Source: Pyxicephalus adspersus (taxonomy: Eukaryota; Chordata; Amphibia; Anura; Pyxicephalidae). From it: a stretch of 64,000 bases of DNA. The notes beneath the pieces are model-generated. The model was not told the DNA's origin and ran no database searches. It saw only the letters and a program-made list of their open reading frames with translations. Numbering within the stretch: position 1 is the stretch's first letter; the number at the start of each line of letters is the position of its first letter. Below are positions 1 through 13,700 of the stretch, piece after piece. Made by a program: the position numbers and the translations under genes. Location: positions 120,515,551 to 120,579,550 of the forward strand of contig NC_092861.1 of assembly GCF_032062135.1 (NCBI RefSeq), read 5' to 3'.

Positions 1-2575
1 TTGTGATCTCTAGAGATACTTATTGTTTTTAGATAGCCCACTCATGTAGAGAAATGTAAAAACCTTTAGTATTTTTACCTTACAGGAAAAGACATTTAAG
101 CTACAATCTTCTGTGTTGTTCCATATGTTAGAATTACATGCAGCTCTCCTGGGTCATCCATGTAAATTCAATAACAGACGTGCTAAATTCACATTATACA
201 GGCTAGAGCTTTGGGACTGCACGTCAGCCATTACTTTATGCTTGATTACAGTCATCAGAATGGTAAAAACAAATAAAAACAAATCAAAAGGAAAATGTAC
301 AATATTCTGGTAAACTGCAATATATTTCAATTTGGTTTTTATTGTTTTGATTTTGGGAAAAAAGTCAGGACCTCTAACGTCTGTGAAAGAGTTAGAAACT
401 TTCAATCTTTGTACCATTGAGAGGGATCTTACTGGGATAAGGAGTCCCAATTGGGACACAAATAGCTGAAAAATATTTTCATCAACATAGTGAAAATGGA
501 CAGATCCTTTAATATATTTGTATAACCACTAAGGATATTTCAAAGCTGTTGTGCATACAATATGCAAAAATAGGCACTTAACACATACCTGACTTTTGCT
601 TTCTTACATTCAATCAAGAAACCCTATGGATCACTGTAAAAAACTGATTCCAGATTTATTAGTTTACAAAATATGGGACACACTGCATATTATAGGTGAA
701 TGTATGGACGGTTACAGGGCAGCTGTATTGTACTTTACTGCACCAATGATCAACCACCTCCTATATGCACTTAACATTGAAGAGCGGACACTGTCATTTA
801 TTTTAGCGTTAGGCACATCCAGGAGGTGGTTAGAACAGTGAGATGGAAGTTTTAAATTACTATTGTTAAGCCTTTGCCTGCATAAACATGCAATTAACAT
901 TGCATGAGCACAGAGCAACATGCTGCATATAACATGTTTTGTACAAGTACGAGGACTTCTACATACAAGTATGTCATTAGCAGCTCTTTCATATGATATA
1001 CTGATGCTATAACACCAATTCAGATTTCAGGCTAGCTGTCCAAGTAGACTTTTTACAAATATTCATATGTTAAAAATGTATTAAACTTTTTTATGGGTGT
1101 ATACTCACATCTACCAGATATTGTAAATGTAGTGTTCTGTTAATCTGTTGCATAGACTGGAGTGTGTTCATTGCATCTGGAGTTTCACAGCTAGACTTGA
1201 ACAACTCTACAGGAATAAAATCTTTGCTGAAAAAAATCAGCATGTTTAACTAAACAAAGGCACTGCCGTGTGCTTCAGCTGTAATGACCTTTACCAGCTC
1301 TGGCTTTCACATTTATCAGTGAAAATCCTATTAAATTCTATAACCTCAAGCTCTTCTTAATGAATAACTAATGAGAGCAAGAGTCTGTTAAATGTAAGTG
1401 TGAAATGAATATAGCACATAAACGACCCTTTTCTCTGTACAGCTTATTTAACATTTCTAGTGTGTATCAATAATAATAAAATATGTTAGCTGCATATTTC
1501 ACCATCTTGTAATCACAATAAATGGGAGGTCAAAGGACATTCAGGAAACCTTCCACTGGAAGAAAAACCTAGGCAGAACCTTATTATAGGTTGCACTTCT
1601 TCCATTATGTCTATATACAGAAATACAATAGGAAGCCTTTGAAGGATCAGCTAAAGTTGTTGCTCATGGTAATGAAATGCTCGCTTTAATTTTTCACAGT
1701 GCAATATGAACAAAATTAGGGTATGACTTTAGTCGCTGAAGGCAATGAGACACAACCAAAGTATTCGAAATATCTCTGACATTTTGATAAATATGTCCTT
1801 TCATCTAGGAATATTTCAAGGTGCCATCTACATACTGCTAGGCAGCACTTGTTTCTTAAAGGAAAAGATTATTGATGGAAGTCCTGATTTGTAGACTGTT
1901 TTCATTGTCTGTTTTCATAAAGGATTAATGTTCCTTAAGGTCAATACTGTACACATATGTTCTTCCTTTATTCTATATTTATATTTATCCTATATTCACA
2001 TATTCCCTTCCTTTACCTTTATCTTTTCCAGTTTTCTTTAATATAGGTTTAGAAGTATTTAGATTTAAATAAATAGTCTAGATAAGGATAAGGTTTCATA
2101 AAAGTCAATTCCTTATGTTCCCTCTTAGGGATAGATAATTATTTTTCCAAAACTTTGACACAGTTCATTAGCTACATGTTGTGTTTTGCTTAAATCATTC
2201 CTACATCTGCCAAAAACAAGTCTATAGTGACTGCTTATCATGTCTCTTTGTTTTCATAATTAAGGGCCAATTTGACAATTACAGTGGTTAATAACAATCT
2301 TTTGTTAGTTCATTAGAACATTAACCTTCCTTTGCTTTCTTCCCAAATTACCATTCCTGACTGTGTCCTACCAATAATTATCATCTCTCTATGACACCAT
2401 TTTGCTAGTTTTTTTCTAATGCTCTTTTTCCAGAGTCTTTGTTTTTGGACATAATACTGGCTAATTTGTGAGTATTCTTATCCTTTAGCTCTGGGTTTCA
2501 ATCTCAGTAGGGAAAACACTGGATTGGAGTTTGTATATGAGCCATTGACTGAGGACTGTTAGGTATTATGTAATA

Positions 2576-2849
2576 CAGGTTGACAATCCAAAATCGGGCA
2601 ACCTCTGGACCTGAGGAGCCTTGCTCTTGCAGCACCACACAGTTCCACAGGAGCAGGCAGCAGGGACGTCTCAACGTGTATTTAGTATAACAAGCAGACC
2701 TAACAGCTGTTTCTGCAGAACAGCACCATGAAAACATTAGTGGCCAAACAGTGTACTGCAGTCCCTGTATTGATAATGCACTCTGAAATGTATGCCGGGA
2801 AACTGAAAGAACCAGATTATTGATGGCCAGATTTCCGATTGTCAGCCTG
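2576..2849. mobile_element. Non-autonomous Tc1/mariner-pogo type MITE
   Basis: The left end reads CAGGTTGACAATCCAAAATC. The right end, reverse-complemented, reads CAGGCTGACAATCGGAAATC. Both are immediately flanked by TA (2574-2575 and 2850-2851), the target site of Tc1/mariner and pogo elements. The 274-bp interior has no transposase frame. The ends resemble the Tigger/pogo style of terminal repeat, but family assignment needs a repeat library. Confidence 0.7.
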
Positions 2850-3784
2850 TAAACCAAGAAATTTGTTCCAGCTAAAAAATAGCATAAAAAGATAATGGTG
2901 ACAATCTTTGCCATATTTTTCCATGAAATTATTTAAATGTATACAATATACATGAGCTATATAGATAAAAAAATTGCTACTTTATGGAGATCTTGAATTC
3001 ATAAATTCCCTCTGTACTTGACATACAGTAGTAAGAAAAATACAAAGACAAATGTAGAAGAATATGATCCTGTATACTGTAGGTGTAAATGAGTTTAAAT
3101 AAATATCTTCTGCTTGGCAAGAAATTGATTTTTCTTATAATGCCTTAGACATTTGGATATACACAGTGCTGCCTCAGATAGTAACATAACATGAACATTT
3201 AGTGGATCATGTCAGTAAAAATGAAAACATTTCTCAAGATGTCTCTTGATCTTCGGATTAAATGGATACAGTACAAATAGTCAAAGTGAAAGAGAATTAA
3301 TGCTTAACCTTGTACTCCTGTTCTTCACCTTATCTTCGGAATCAGCTTCAAGTGCCATAGTTATAGTTGAACCAATGACACTTAATGACACCAATGTAAG
3401 TTACACAATTTCTGATACTCAGTGTTCTATACTTTTTAACCTTACTAACATTGTGATACTGGCTGTATGTTTAATGATTTAAAATGTTTCTTTCCTTCTT
3501 TTTCCTAAGTTAGCTTTTTAGATAGGCTCAACTTTCCAGAAGGAGTGGGAAATGGACAGTAGTTTAATTTTATGGTAAATGACAAGTCATTTTTTCAGGG
3601 GTAAAAAAATAACCTTTGGCTTTTTTTTCACAATTGATTTCTTAGCTTACCCTCTATTGATCTTGTTATCTAATAAACATAAAAGCTATCTGAAGCTAAG
3701 AACCAGAACTCTACATATTGCTTTTTTTCACCCAACCTCTTTTACATAAAACAGAATGATGCTGTGTGTACAATTCCACTTTGA

Positions 3785-4075
3785 ATAAAAATGGCAATCA
3801 GTCAGGGCTTTATTGCAGAAGGGCTGGGCAATGCCCCTTCTGCAAAAAGCATTCTTACCTGGCTGATTACTCATGGAGCTGTAAAAATCACTGCCAGAAT
3901 ACCCCAAACATCCTTGCTTCTCCTGTTGTTGCCGGCACTGAAGGAACTTCCATGTGCCTGCACAGGAGTTACATCATCCCAGTTCTGCCAGCCTAGACGG
4001 ACGAAGAATGTAGAAGGAAGGGAGGAATGAAGAAGATGGTGGCACCATGTGACAAAACGGGGACAGGTGAGTATA
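3785..4075. repeat. Interspersed repeat with imperfect hairpin
   Basis: The 5' part (about 3793-3869) folds back on itself: a left arm starting AATCAGTCAGGGC pairs with the segment ending ACCTGGCTGATT, around GCAGAAGGGC...GCCCCTTCTGC. The rest is GC-richer than its surroundings and ends at AGGTGAGTATAA. Two overlapping open frames here have no recognisable protein similarity. I infer a non-autonomous transposable element, family unknown. Confidence 0.4.
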
Positions 4076-4091
4076 ACATATTTTTATATAG

Positions 4092-4777
4092 CAGCGGTGC
4101 CCAAACCTTTTTGGCTTGCAAGCTACTTTTAAAATGGCCAAGTCAAAATGATCTACCAACAATAAAAATGCTAAACATATATTTATTTATATAGATAAAG
4201 AGTATGACACAGAAGGGACTGAAGCTAATGAGACATTAAATAGCAGAACATTGCACAGACCTTGCCCTACAAGACTATAGTGAAAGCAAAGCTACAGTTC
4301 ACCTGTCAATGGAAAATAAAGTGTTGCGCAAGAAAAAGAACTGCTAATCTGTGCAAAAGTATCTCGGTAATTGAACCCTGACCTCGAGCCTGAACTGACT
4401 TGGCCGCCTAGCACTGTTCATCTCAGACTGTCCTCCCGCCCTCTCTGCCTCCGTCCCCACTCCCCACTGCTACACACGCCTTCTCATGCACGCACCGTTC
4501 TGTTTTATCTGCCCCGTTCACCAGGAACATACCTCCTCCCCGGCTCTTATTGGACCAAATGGAGACCTAAGGGACCAATAGGAAAGTGTCCTGGAGTGAA
4601 AGTTCCTGGTGTTGTCTGACGAAAGACATCCCCAGCATCCCTATAGATGTACAGCAGGGCTACAAACCTTTATCAGCCCTAGATTTTTACTTGGAGGGTA
4701 AAGCAGGGCTCCGCAATCGACTCACCTTTCCTTTCCGATCGACCAGTAGATCGTGATCGACGTGTTGGGCACCCCTG
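4092..4777. mobile_element. Non-autonomous hAT element
   Basis: The left end is CAGCGGTGCCCAAACC and the right end reverse-complements to CAGGGGTGCCCAAC, the typical hAT terminal inverted repeat. It is flanked by an 8-bp near-perfect target duplication, TTATATAG (4084-4091) and GTATATAG (4778-4785), as expected for hAT. The 686-bp body has no intact transposase frame. A GC-rich segment near 4430-4610 is internal to the element. Confidence 0.85.
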
Positions 4778-7700
4778 GTATATAGTATAACATAGTTCCA
4801 CTTTACCAAAGGGAATCAAAAAAGAAAAGTACATTGTAAGGGTGTAAATTCACTTTAATTATGATATGGTGATTATTGTTCTAGTATAAAATCTTTTTCT
4901 AGGAATGCAATGAGCAGCTTTGTTATAAACTAAATGAAAAAAGAGTAAAGCATGCACCATAGATGGCAAGCAGTGACAATTACATAATTTGGCAAACAAG
5001 GAATAACAGCTGGAATATGACTGGCTGTTACTAGCAACAAGGCCATTTTCTTTAATTCTTTGTAAATTAGCTTCTATGTGTCAGTGACATGGCAAATCAC
5101 AGTTATAAAATATTCCAAGAAAAATCCAAAGCTACATTAAAATGTGAGCAGGAAATGTAAGTGTAGATGAACTGCTATGTCATTTTAGATGTGGCTCTTT
5201 TTGGCTTAAACTGTGGAAAGTTCTCAGTGAGTTCACCCAAGATAATGCGCATGAAGCATAACTTGCCTCCATCGATGATGTCAGCTGACTTTGTTATGAA
5301 AACAATCTAATTTCTACATTTAGAATGCCATCTGGCTTGTGTCAAATATTTCTAGCCTTTATGCTAATCAAGTGCAGCAATTAATGACGCATGACATAAA
5401 ATATTGGTCTACATACAAAAGAAAAGCAAAGGGCAAATTTTTGGTTGAAGTAATTCATATTCTAGGAGTCTGATTTATTAATTCACAGTTTCTGATATGA
5501 TTCCGTTTGTCTTCCTTTATGTCTGATGTAATGTAGTAGTTTATTTTTTACTCCTACATGCAAAGAAAGAAAGAACAAAACTAACAAACCATGAGCAATT
5601 TGCAGTACCGAAAGAGAACCAAAAACAGACCTATCTGGCTAGAAGTATAGTTGTATTATTAAGGGAAACAAATGGAGTGTTAGTAGAGAAACATCAATGC
5701 TACTCTCAATGCTCTACTGGTTTATCCTACTGCAGGATGGGTGCTTGAGCCACAAAGGGCTCAGATTTACTCCAACAAAATCTGCAATCTTGCCTCTCTC
5801 TATTATGATGTGTTTTCCTGTAATTAGCTTAATTGTAACAGTTAGTTATCTGTATTATGATTAAGCCCGTTAGGAGTGATGTGTACACCACTTAAATAAA
5901 TCTTTTACTTGTTGGATTAAGACAGGTTCTCCCTTTCATGTCCTCCATTGTCCTGCCCACCATAAGTTTCCAAGTTCTCCTTCCATGATTAAAATGATCT
6001 CTACCACGGTTGCCAGCACATTTTTATTGGACAGTCTTAGGTTTTATAAGTGCATTGATCACAAGAAATTAAAAAATCTAAAATTATAAAAAAGCCCAAA
6101 CTAAACTATATACTAGGTATCTCATAAAACAGTATTTCATTTATACTTTAGCATCAACTATTCGTGTTCACTGTTCTTCCCATTATTCTGTTTGCAACCA
6201 CAATAAATAGTACAAAAATATTTGTGGATGACCTTTCTATGGCAGGAAGGTCAATGAGATAGCTTCACGTGTACATGACAGCTTCAGTCAAGTTGCAAGT
6301 CAATACAACAAATGTACCTTGTCTGAAAAATATTCCTTCTGCCAATATCCAATACAGGGATGACATTAGGTAGCTGTATTTTCTTGATTAACAGAGGTCA
6401 TGAACCAGAGATGTTGGACTTTGGTTCGTTAACCTACTCACCTTTTTTGAAGCTTTTTAGCACAAACTGGTAACTGCTGCAATGTTGGTATACCATCCTC
6501 ATTTAATAGAGTAATGGAATAAGATTTAGATGTGTGCAAAAATCTAAAAAAGTTTCCCTAGCACATGATTGGATTGTATCGAAAGTGGGCATAGCTTTAC
6601 TATATACAAATTTTTAAAAACTGAAAGCCTACCTCATTGTTTTTGAATAGGTCCTGCACCGATTAAAACTAAATATATACATACTTTTAATCCAGCAAGT
6701 TTCTAGACTGCCTGATGACATATGAGAGGTAGATGGTCCCTACTGCTATGCTTAACAGCTTTCACAAAATACCACATGAATACCATGACACCATAACACA
6801 CACACCAAAATGACACAACCTTAGACTTAAAACCAGAAATGACTCTGGAAAAGGCTGCGACTGGCACACATTACAGTATCAGTATAACAAATGAACCTTT
6901 GGGCTAAGCTGGGTGGAGAAATAAAGCAGACAGACTGGCAAAGTATAGCTGAGAACAGGAAGAGATGGTTTGCCAGATGGAATTAGGAAGCCCCGTCCCC
7001 ACCAGCTGTAAAAGTGAATGTGTCCTATTGGATGATTCACTCAGGACATTATGAAGACATTTACATCCCATCAGATACAATGTGCCTTCAAAAGTTTGCA
7101 GCTGCAACGGAAAAGAAGGTTGGCATTATTTCCAAATATGTGCGATTATTTTAACTGCTATACAGTTCTCTGTGATCACAATGAGTCATGCTTTCATTCA
7201 CAACTTTCTACATGTGCCGTGTACTGTAGTGACAAAAGTGCAGATATAGTTTAGTGTACTCCATAAAATGTGGATGAATTTTAAATGACAGGGAGTGATT
7301 TGTTAAAGTCACAATTATTACTGTAGTATTATTCCCTAAAGTGTTATTGTGTGCTGTTGTATACAATGGTTCCATTGGTTTTTACCGAGCATAGGTTTAT
7401 TGATATCTGCAACAATATGCTACAATTCTGCAATTCTTAAATATTTAAGAATTAAAGAATATATAGGCTAAAGATTACACATATTAACACACATGTATCT
7501 ATCAGTTTCTTTACCTAAAGTCAACTCTGGCCGATCATTAAACAAGTCAATTTATTTTGTCAATAGTTAAGTTAGCATATTTCTTACAGTAATGGAAAAA
7601 AATCCATACAAACAATATATGGTCTGCTGTCAGAGCAGAGAAGTTCCATAATTATTGCAATGATGGAGTCAGTATGGCAGAGAGCACAGATCATTGTATT

Positions 7701-10700
7701 AATAATCGATGGCGCTCCTGGATTCTTCTCTCTATGAACAGTCATAAGGAAAGTGCAGAGTGTGACATTTGCTTTGGTAAGTAAAGAATCAGTTATTTTG
7801 GCAGTGGGTCATCTTGGCACAGTCAAGCGGAATGGATCAGTGAAGATTGCAATGCATTCAGCACGTTTTTTTCAGGACTAAAAATGTGAAAGGTTAATCG
7901 ACTATATTGCTGGATTTTCACAGATGAGATTTAAAGTGATTGCAAGCCTTGCAACCATGCCAGTTCCAATCTTATTCTTATTTTTTTTTGCACCTTTTAT
8001 TACTGGAACTGTTCGAATTATTAGATTAGATGGTAATGTAGAAAAAGTGTGTTTCCTATTGTAAACTGTAAAGATATAGTATTTATTACTTGGAGGCATG
8101 CCTCCACACTGACCAGAACATATATGTAAAATGTCTTAAGGTAAACCGTTGAATACACAGATCAAATACATACATATATGAGAGCTATTTTGTCTGCCAA
8201 GGATGTTTTCTGGCCATCTAGTTCTGAGACTTACATAGCCCACGCAGAACATTCCTACCAGGCAGTGGAGGGGATTAGCGTCTTAGCTGCAGTTCAGTAG
8301 CAATTACCAGCCCCAAAGTAGACAATGAAAGAGGAAACTCAACTTTTCCTATCATCATGCTCATTGCAGTATGATATAACTGACTCCTATAGCTGCTTTT
8401 CCCTCCCGCAGTCAGTCGGAGGTTTGCTGAAGATGAAAGAGGCTCTCCTAGCATTTACTACATTAATTTTATTAGCACTCTAAAAGCTTTATAAATGCCC
8501 TTCTTAGTGATTGGACTTTGTCATCGGACCACCTCCTTTTTAATTAGGCTATAAGTAGCTATTAGGAATACTTGTGATCCATGAACTAGAAACTAGTGAG
8601 AGATCATGCGGCCTTTTCCATTTTTTTCCACTCCTTTTAAAAGTGATGATGGACATTAAGCGGCGACAATAAGCCTCTGTCATTTTACAAAAAATATGTT
8701 GCTAATCCATTGTTCATAGCTGTCAACCATTTTTTTATCCCTTTCCCTGGTAGAACATGTGAAATGTGTAGAAAAAACCTTGTAGACCCTTTGATCATGA
8801 CATATACATATATATTACAGTTACACAGAATTACAAAGGGGAATAGAATCACAATTTATGTCCCTTGTATTTTTGAGTGATTAATGAGCTGAATACTCAT
8901 TTCATTGTGTTTGCTGGTTTATTATTTAAATGCCAGTAGCATTATATTGTTCTTCTATTTATCCTGACAGGTTTATTAAATGAAAGGTCACTTGTCTGGA
9001 CAAGAACTGACAATATAATTATGACCCATGTATCCCAGTTTTCCCAAGACATTAGCGTTGCTCCCTCTGGCATTGTGAAACTTGGAATGTTCATTGCTTT
9101 GGAACTCGTCTTGTAATGTATTTTCAGTAGCTAAATACAAAGTAGATTTTCATTCTAGTTAGTAGTACAAAAAATTCTATATTCAATTACACTACCCTGT
9201 CAGCTAAATATAATGAGGATAGCTATTTTGTGGGCTGAAAACCTATTAAAATCGTTAGGACCGGCAGTGGTGTGGAAGCAGAGAGAAGCAGTGAGGGCCC
9301 CTCGGAGCCTGGTGGCTAATGAAATCTCCATGACCTGTGTTTCTACTTCACTGAGCAACTGCTCAGCTTGTTATTACTCCACTTTTCATAGATGATTTCC
9401 TTAGGTTTGCCCTGGGGGAGGCACAGGTTAGTAGGAAGCTCACTTCCTGATTTATGTTACATACTTGAATGTGATCTTGTACCTAGTACATACAATAATT
9501 TCTGATGAAGGGAAACATATTCCATATAAATGTGTCGAGATATTTTTCTTTGATTTTCTGATTTCACTATTAAACCCTTTTTTGTAAAGGTTCGTTACAG
9601 TTACCTGTTTGATCCATTTTCCTAACATTTGAAATAGATGTAAACTCAATCACTAAATTCTAATAAAGCGGAACTAAATATTTGTTGGTGTAGGTGTTCT
9701 TTTGCCATATTGCACACACTTACCTATTTGTATGTGCCCTGAAGCGATGACAAGTATATAAACCTGTCACCATTGCATCCCATGAACTATCTAGACTAGA
9801 CTTCAAAGTCTATGGGGATCCATTCCAGCCATTGGACGGCCACTGATAATTGTCTTTGGCGTCCTATTTAAGATTTCATTTCTGCTTCCCATTACTACAC
9901 AATGGTTGTGTTTTACAACTGCATCTCATTAACTCTATACGTTGGCCAACTCATTGAAAACAATGCCTTACTTTTGTGATGATACAAATACAATATATGT
10001 TTTCCTAAAGACAGGGCAAACATTTTTCATTATCCTTTACTTTTCATTTCAGTTCAATCTTTTCAGTGTTCAATATTTATAGTGACAGTCTACATTTGAA
10101 ATATTCAAATGAATAGCAAAACTGGGAGCCTTTTACTTTCAGCAGTGTTGTGTCACTCAGAATTGTATCTCTTCTATAATTTTTGCTGACTAGTACCATT
10201 GCCGTTAAGTCACAAAAAATCTTTCAAAAGCCTTGAACTGGACACTTGGCTGGACAGATGTAGAGCAATAGAAACTCGGGGCTTTGGGGAGACATGATGA
10301 TATGACTTATGACTATACTGGATTGGTGGGGATTAAAGGGCATTTGAACTACAATTAGTTGTGCTGCCAATCTTTTTTTCTTTTCATTTCCTTTTTTTGT
10401 TTCATTTGATTTTCCTTTTGGGAAACAAGCTTTGCAGGTTATACAAATACATGTTTATATATTCAGGCTATTACCCGAGTTATACAAGTTATACTGATTT
10501 TAGCCTAACCAATGCTCAAAAAAAAGAATATATGGTGAAGAACACCAATTTCCAATGCTCAAAAGAAACCTTATAAAAAAGCGTTTTACAGTTACCTATG
10601 CGCCTATTCAGTACAAACCATTACTCAGAAAGGGTTATACACAGTAAATCTTGTATTGTGTGTATAGTGTATAAAGTAAGGTAAATTCTACTTTATACAT

Positions 10701-13700
10701 TGGGTGCCTGTAGTTTGAACATAGTCTTCAATGTTTTTTTGATCAAGAGTTTTTTACCTTAGGATTATTGGAATATAAGATAAGCATATGACAGCAACAA
10801 TAAATAATTCATTTTTCCCTATAGCTCAACTACACTCAAAATTTAATAAAGGGAATTCTAATAGAAATTGTTAAAGTTGATGGTGATTTTGGTGTATGGA
10901 AGCGATTTGGTGAAGAAAATACCTGTTTTATGGGCCAAATGTGTTTGCATACTACTTTATAACTCTTTTTCTCTTATCTATGAATACAAAGGCGATTAAT
11001 CATCTGTGACCACATGCACCCAGAGTAGAAAGAATAAAAGAGGTAGTAGAAGCCATGGGTTGATTTACTAAAGTTGTTCAGCAAATTGTATTTTTGACTC
11101 TGCAAGGGGTTTAGTAAATGCGATAAAAAAAATTATTTTGCAAAGCATGGCCGATCACCTGCAAGAAGAAAAAAGAAATATATTTTTCCTGCTTATGGTT
11201 GGAGGCCTAAAGATAACTTAGCTACCCCCCCTGGAAAAGATAGTAAAATTTCAGATAGACTAGTTGAATGCAAATTACCTTTTATCTATTTTTGGGGTTT
11301 AGCTTTAAACATCTATTGACTGTGCACTGATTAACGTCTGCCCTGGAATTATCTACTATCATTATTAAATGATCACACAGTATAAGAGCAGAATGTCATC
11401 ATTTAAAACATGGTAATAAACATAACCTCCCATTTTGTTTCCATCATCCTGGCAGCTTGGTGGAATGAATGTTTATCTTCTTTACAAATGGAAAATATGT
11501 TATGGTCTAAAAATATGAAGTCTGATTTGTTTATCCAAGTTTGCTTTTTCATATAATGGATGACGGACTGCCTGCTGTTGCTTGCGATTGATTGAGATAT
11601 TTTGGCTAATTACACTAGCCTAGAATAGACCTTCTCATGCCCACAGAATGAAATCAGTAAACAATGTAATGCATATTGCTAGATATGTCATTGATCTTGC
11701 TGCTAATGGTTTTAAGATGATGTACTGTTCTAGGATCCACTGTCAGATGTTGGTGGCCCCTGCCAAGATGTTCTGTTTTATACACTCCAATTTTAGTTAT
11801 CATTGCTTATAAATTCTGTGAACGCCACATCGCCTGCTCCTCTAACAAATTTCATTAAGCTCTTACCTGCTCTTCTATTTGGATTCATTAAATTAGTCAC
11901 ATAGGTAAATAACAAAAGTTATTTACATATTTATAACAGTGATTTGTTTTTGTTTGCCAAACATAAAAGGCAGTTTACAAACTCGTGCCCATAATGCAGA
12001 TGAATTAGTTTATCCATGAAGGACAAGTCATAGCCATTTCTGTTCAGACAAGGGAGTACATGATTTATAGCTATATAGATATCAATGTTTTATCAAGCAA
12101 AAGTTGAGCTGAGTGGAAAGACCTGTCCCTCGCTAGTATTCTGCAAATAAGGACCCTTGCTTTCTGTGAGTGGAAGCAGTAGTCTGTCTGCAATGGTCCA
12201 CATACCCCCTGCTCAGTTAGATCAAACTCCCTGCTGATTAGAGAACTGTATCACTAACTCAACAGGGACTTGTGCAGAGAGACCACTGCTTCTACACAAA
12301 GAGCAATAGTTATTCTCTGCAGCATGCTGACAGATGACAGGCTTTTGCAACTTGGTAAACTCTTTTATACAGTCTTGATGCAGGGTACAGAAGTTTCCTG
12401 ATAGTCTGACCTCACTAGTAAGGACAGCAATTTCATAATTCTTCTGTATTCAGGGCCAGCGAGGGAGCACTTCCACAGAGGTTTAGGGACTGCTCTCCTG
12501 AATAACTCACATGTATTGCTAGCGGCAGACTTGCCTACAAGACATTACCCTAAAGGAAAAAAAACTGTAAGACTATGCACATCTTTTGTTTTATTGCACC
12601 TGAAATTGATTTGGCTGATTTAAACTTAAAGTTTGGTTGGGCTTTTATATTGTAGTTCTAGTTTAGTTTAGCAATTTGTATAAAAGAAAAGTAGTTCTGT
12701 CTCCTAGTAAAATGTTTTCATTAAGGTAAATAAATCTACATCACAGTAAATTGACAAAGTACTCTGTGTGTGCCAAGGAAATCGTAGAATTAGGTTAATT
12801 CTGCAACTAGCACAGAACACTGCGCATAATGTCTAATAAATTAGGCTAGCTGTAGGCAGCGCCGCTCTGCAATTTCCTCAGTAAGAGTACTCATGGATGC
12901 GCCTATCCAAGTGCCTTGATTGGGGAAATAACAAAAATGGCAAACACAGAATAGTCAGTCTCTAAGTATCATAACACAGTGATTACACATTCAAACTGGT
13001 AAGACTATTGGAACATAATCTTGTTAATTAGGGAGGGTGCATAGCGGCTGCATGCAGAACCGGATGAAAATCAGCTCTTAAAGTTTATGTACCCCATTGT
13101 CTCCCTGTTTAAATGGCAGTAAGATGGGCTGTCTTTTGGCCAGAGTTGTATTGCCTGTTTAACATGGTATTTGAAGTACAATAGGCAATAAGAAAATAAT
13201 TAGCTATTTTAATGCCATAAATTGCCAGCTTTATATGTTATCCGGTAAAATGTTGCCGGATCAGACTGTTTCTTTCCTTCTTCCAGCTGTAATGTCTTGC
13301 TTTATATCCTTACCGTAAAGCAAAAATGCCAAAAACAGCATGGTGGACTTCTATTTTTACATGCAATTCTATTTCAAAGTAGTTTAGGCATGTTACTTTT
13401 TTTAGATTTAGTTTAACATTCCACACCTCTAAATGGATTTTGCGTTAGATATATATTTCCATGTTACATTCCTAATAATGAAATTCAGATAGACAGCAGG
13501 AGCAGTGTTTCCCGAATGGCTCCGGTTGGCTGGCAGCTGGTTCTTAATAAATGGGCATATCAGCATGTGACAGCAGGCAGTACTGCACTGCTCACTACTG
13601 CCCCCTTTCATTCTCTAAAAGTGCCTGCAGGTGAGACATCACATGTAGTGTGGCAGCCGCAAGCATCATTCATGGGCATTAGGTTATGTAAAATGGATAG

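Noticed and set aside
2504..2914. 136-residue open frame on the minus strand
   Set aside because: It overlaps the TA-flanked MITE at 2576-2849 almost completely and shows no domain.
3246..3482. 78-residue frame with SESASSAIVIVEP
   Set aside because: It looked faintly like an extracellular domain exon but has no convincing splice borders or homology I can name.
11056..11135. TTTACTAAAG / TTTAGTAAA pair considered as a MITE
   Set aside because: Too short and without clear ends; at most a fragment of the family seen at 53733-53948.
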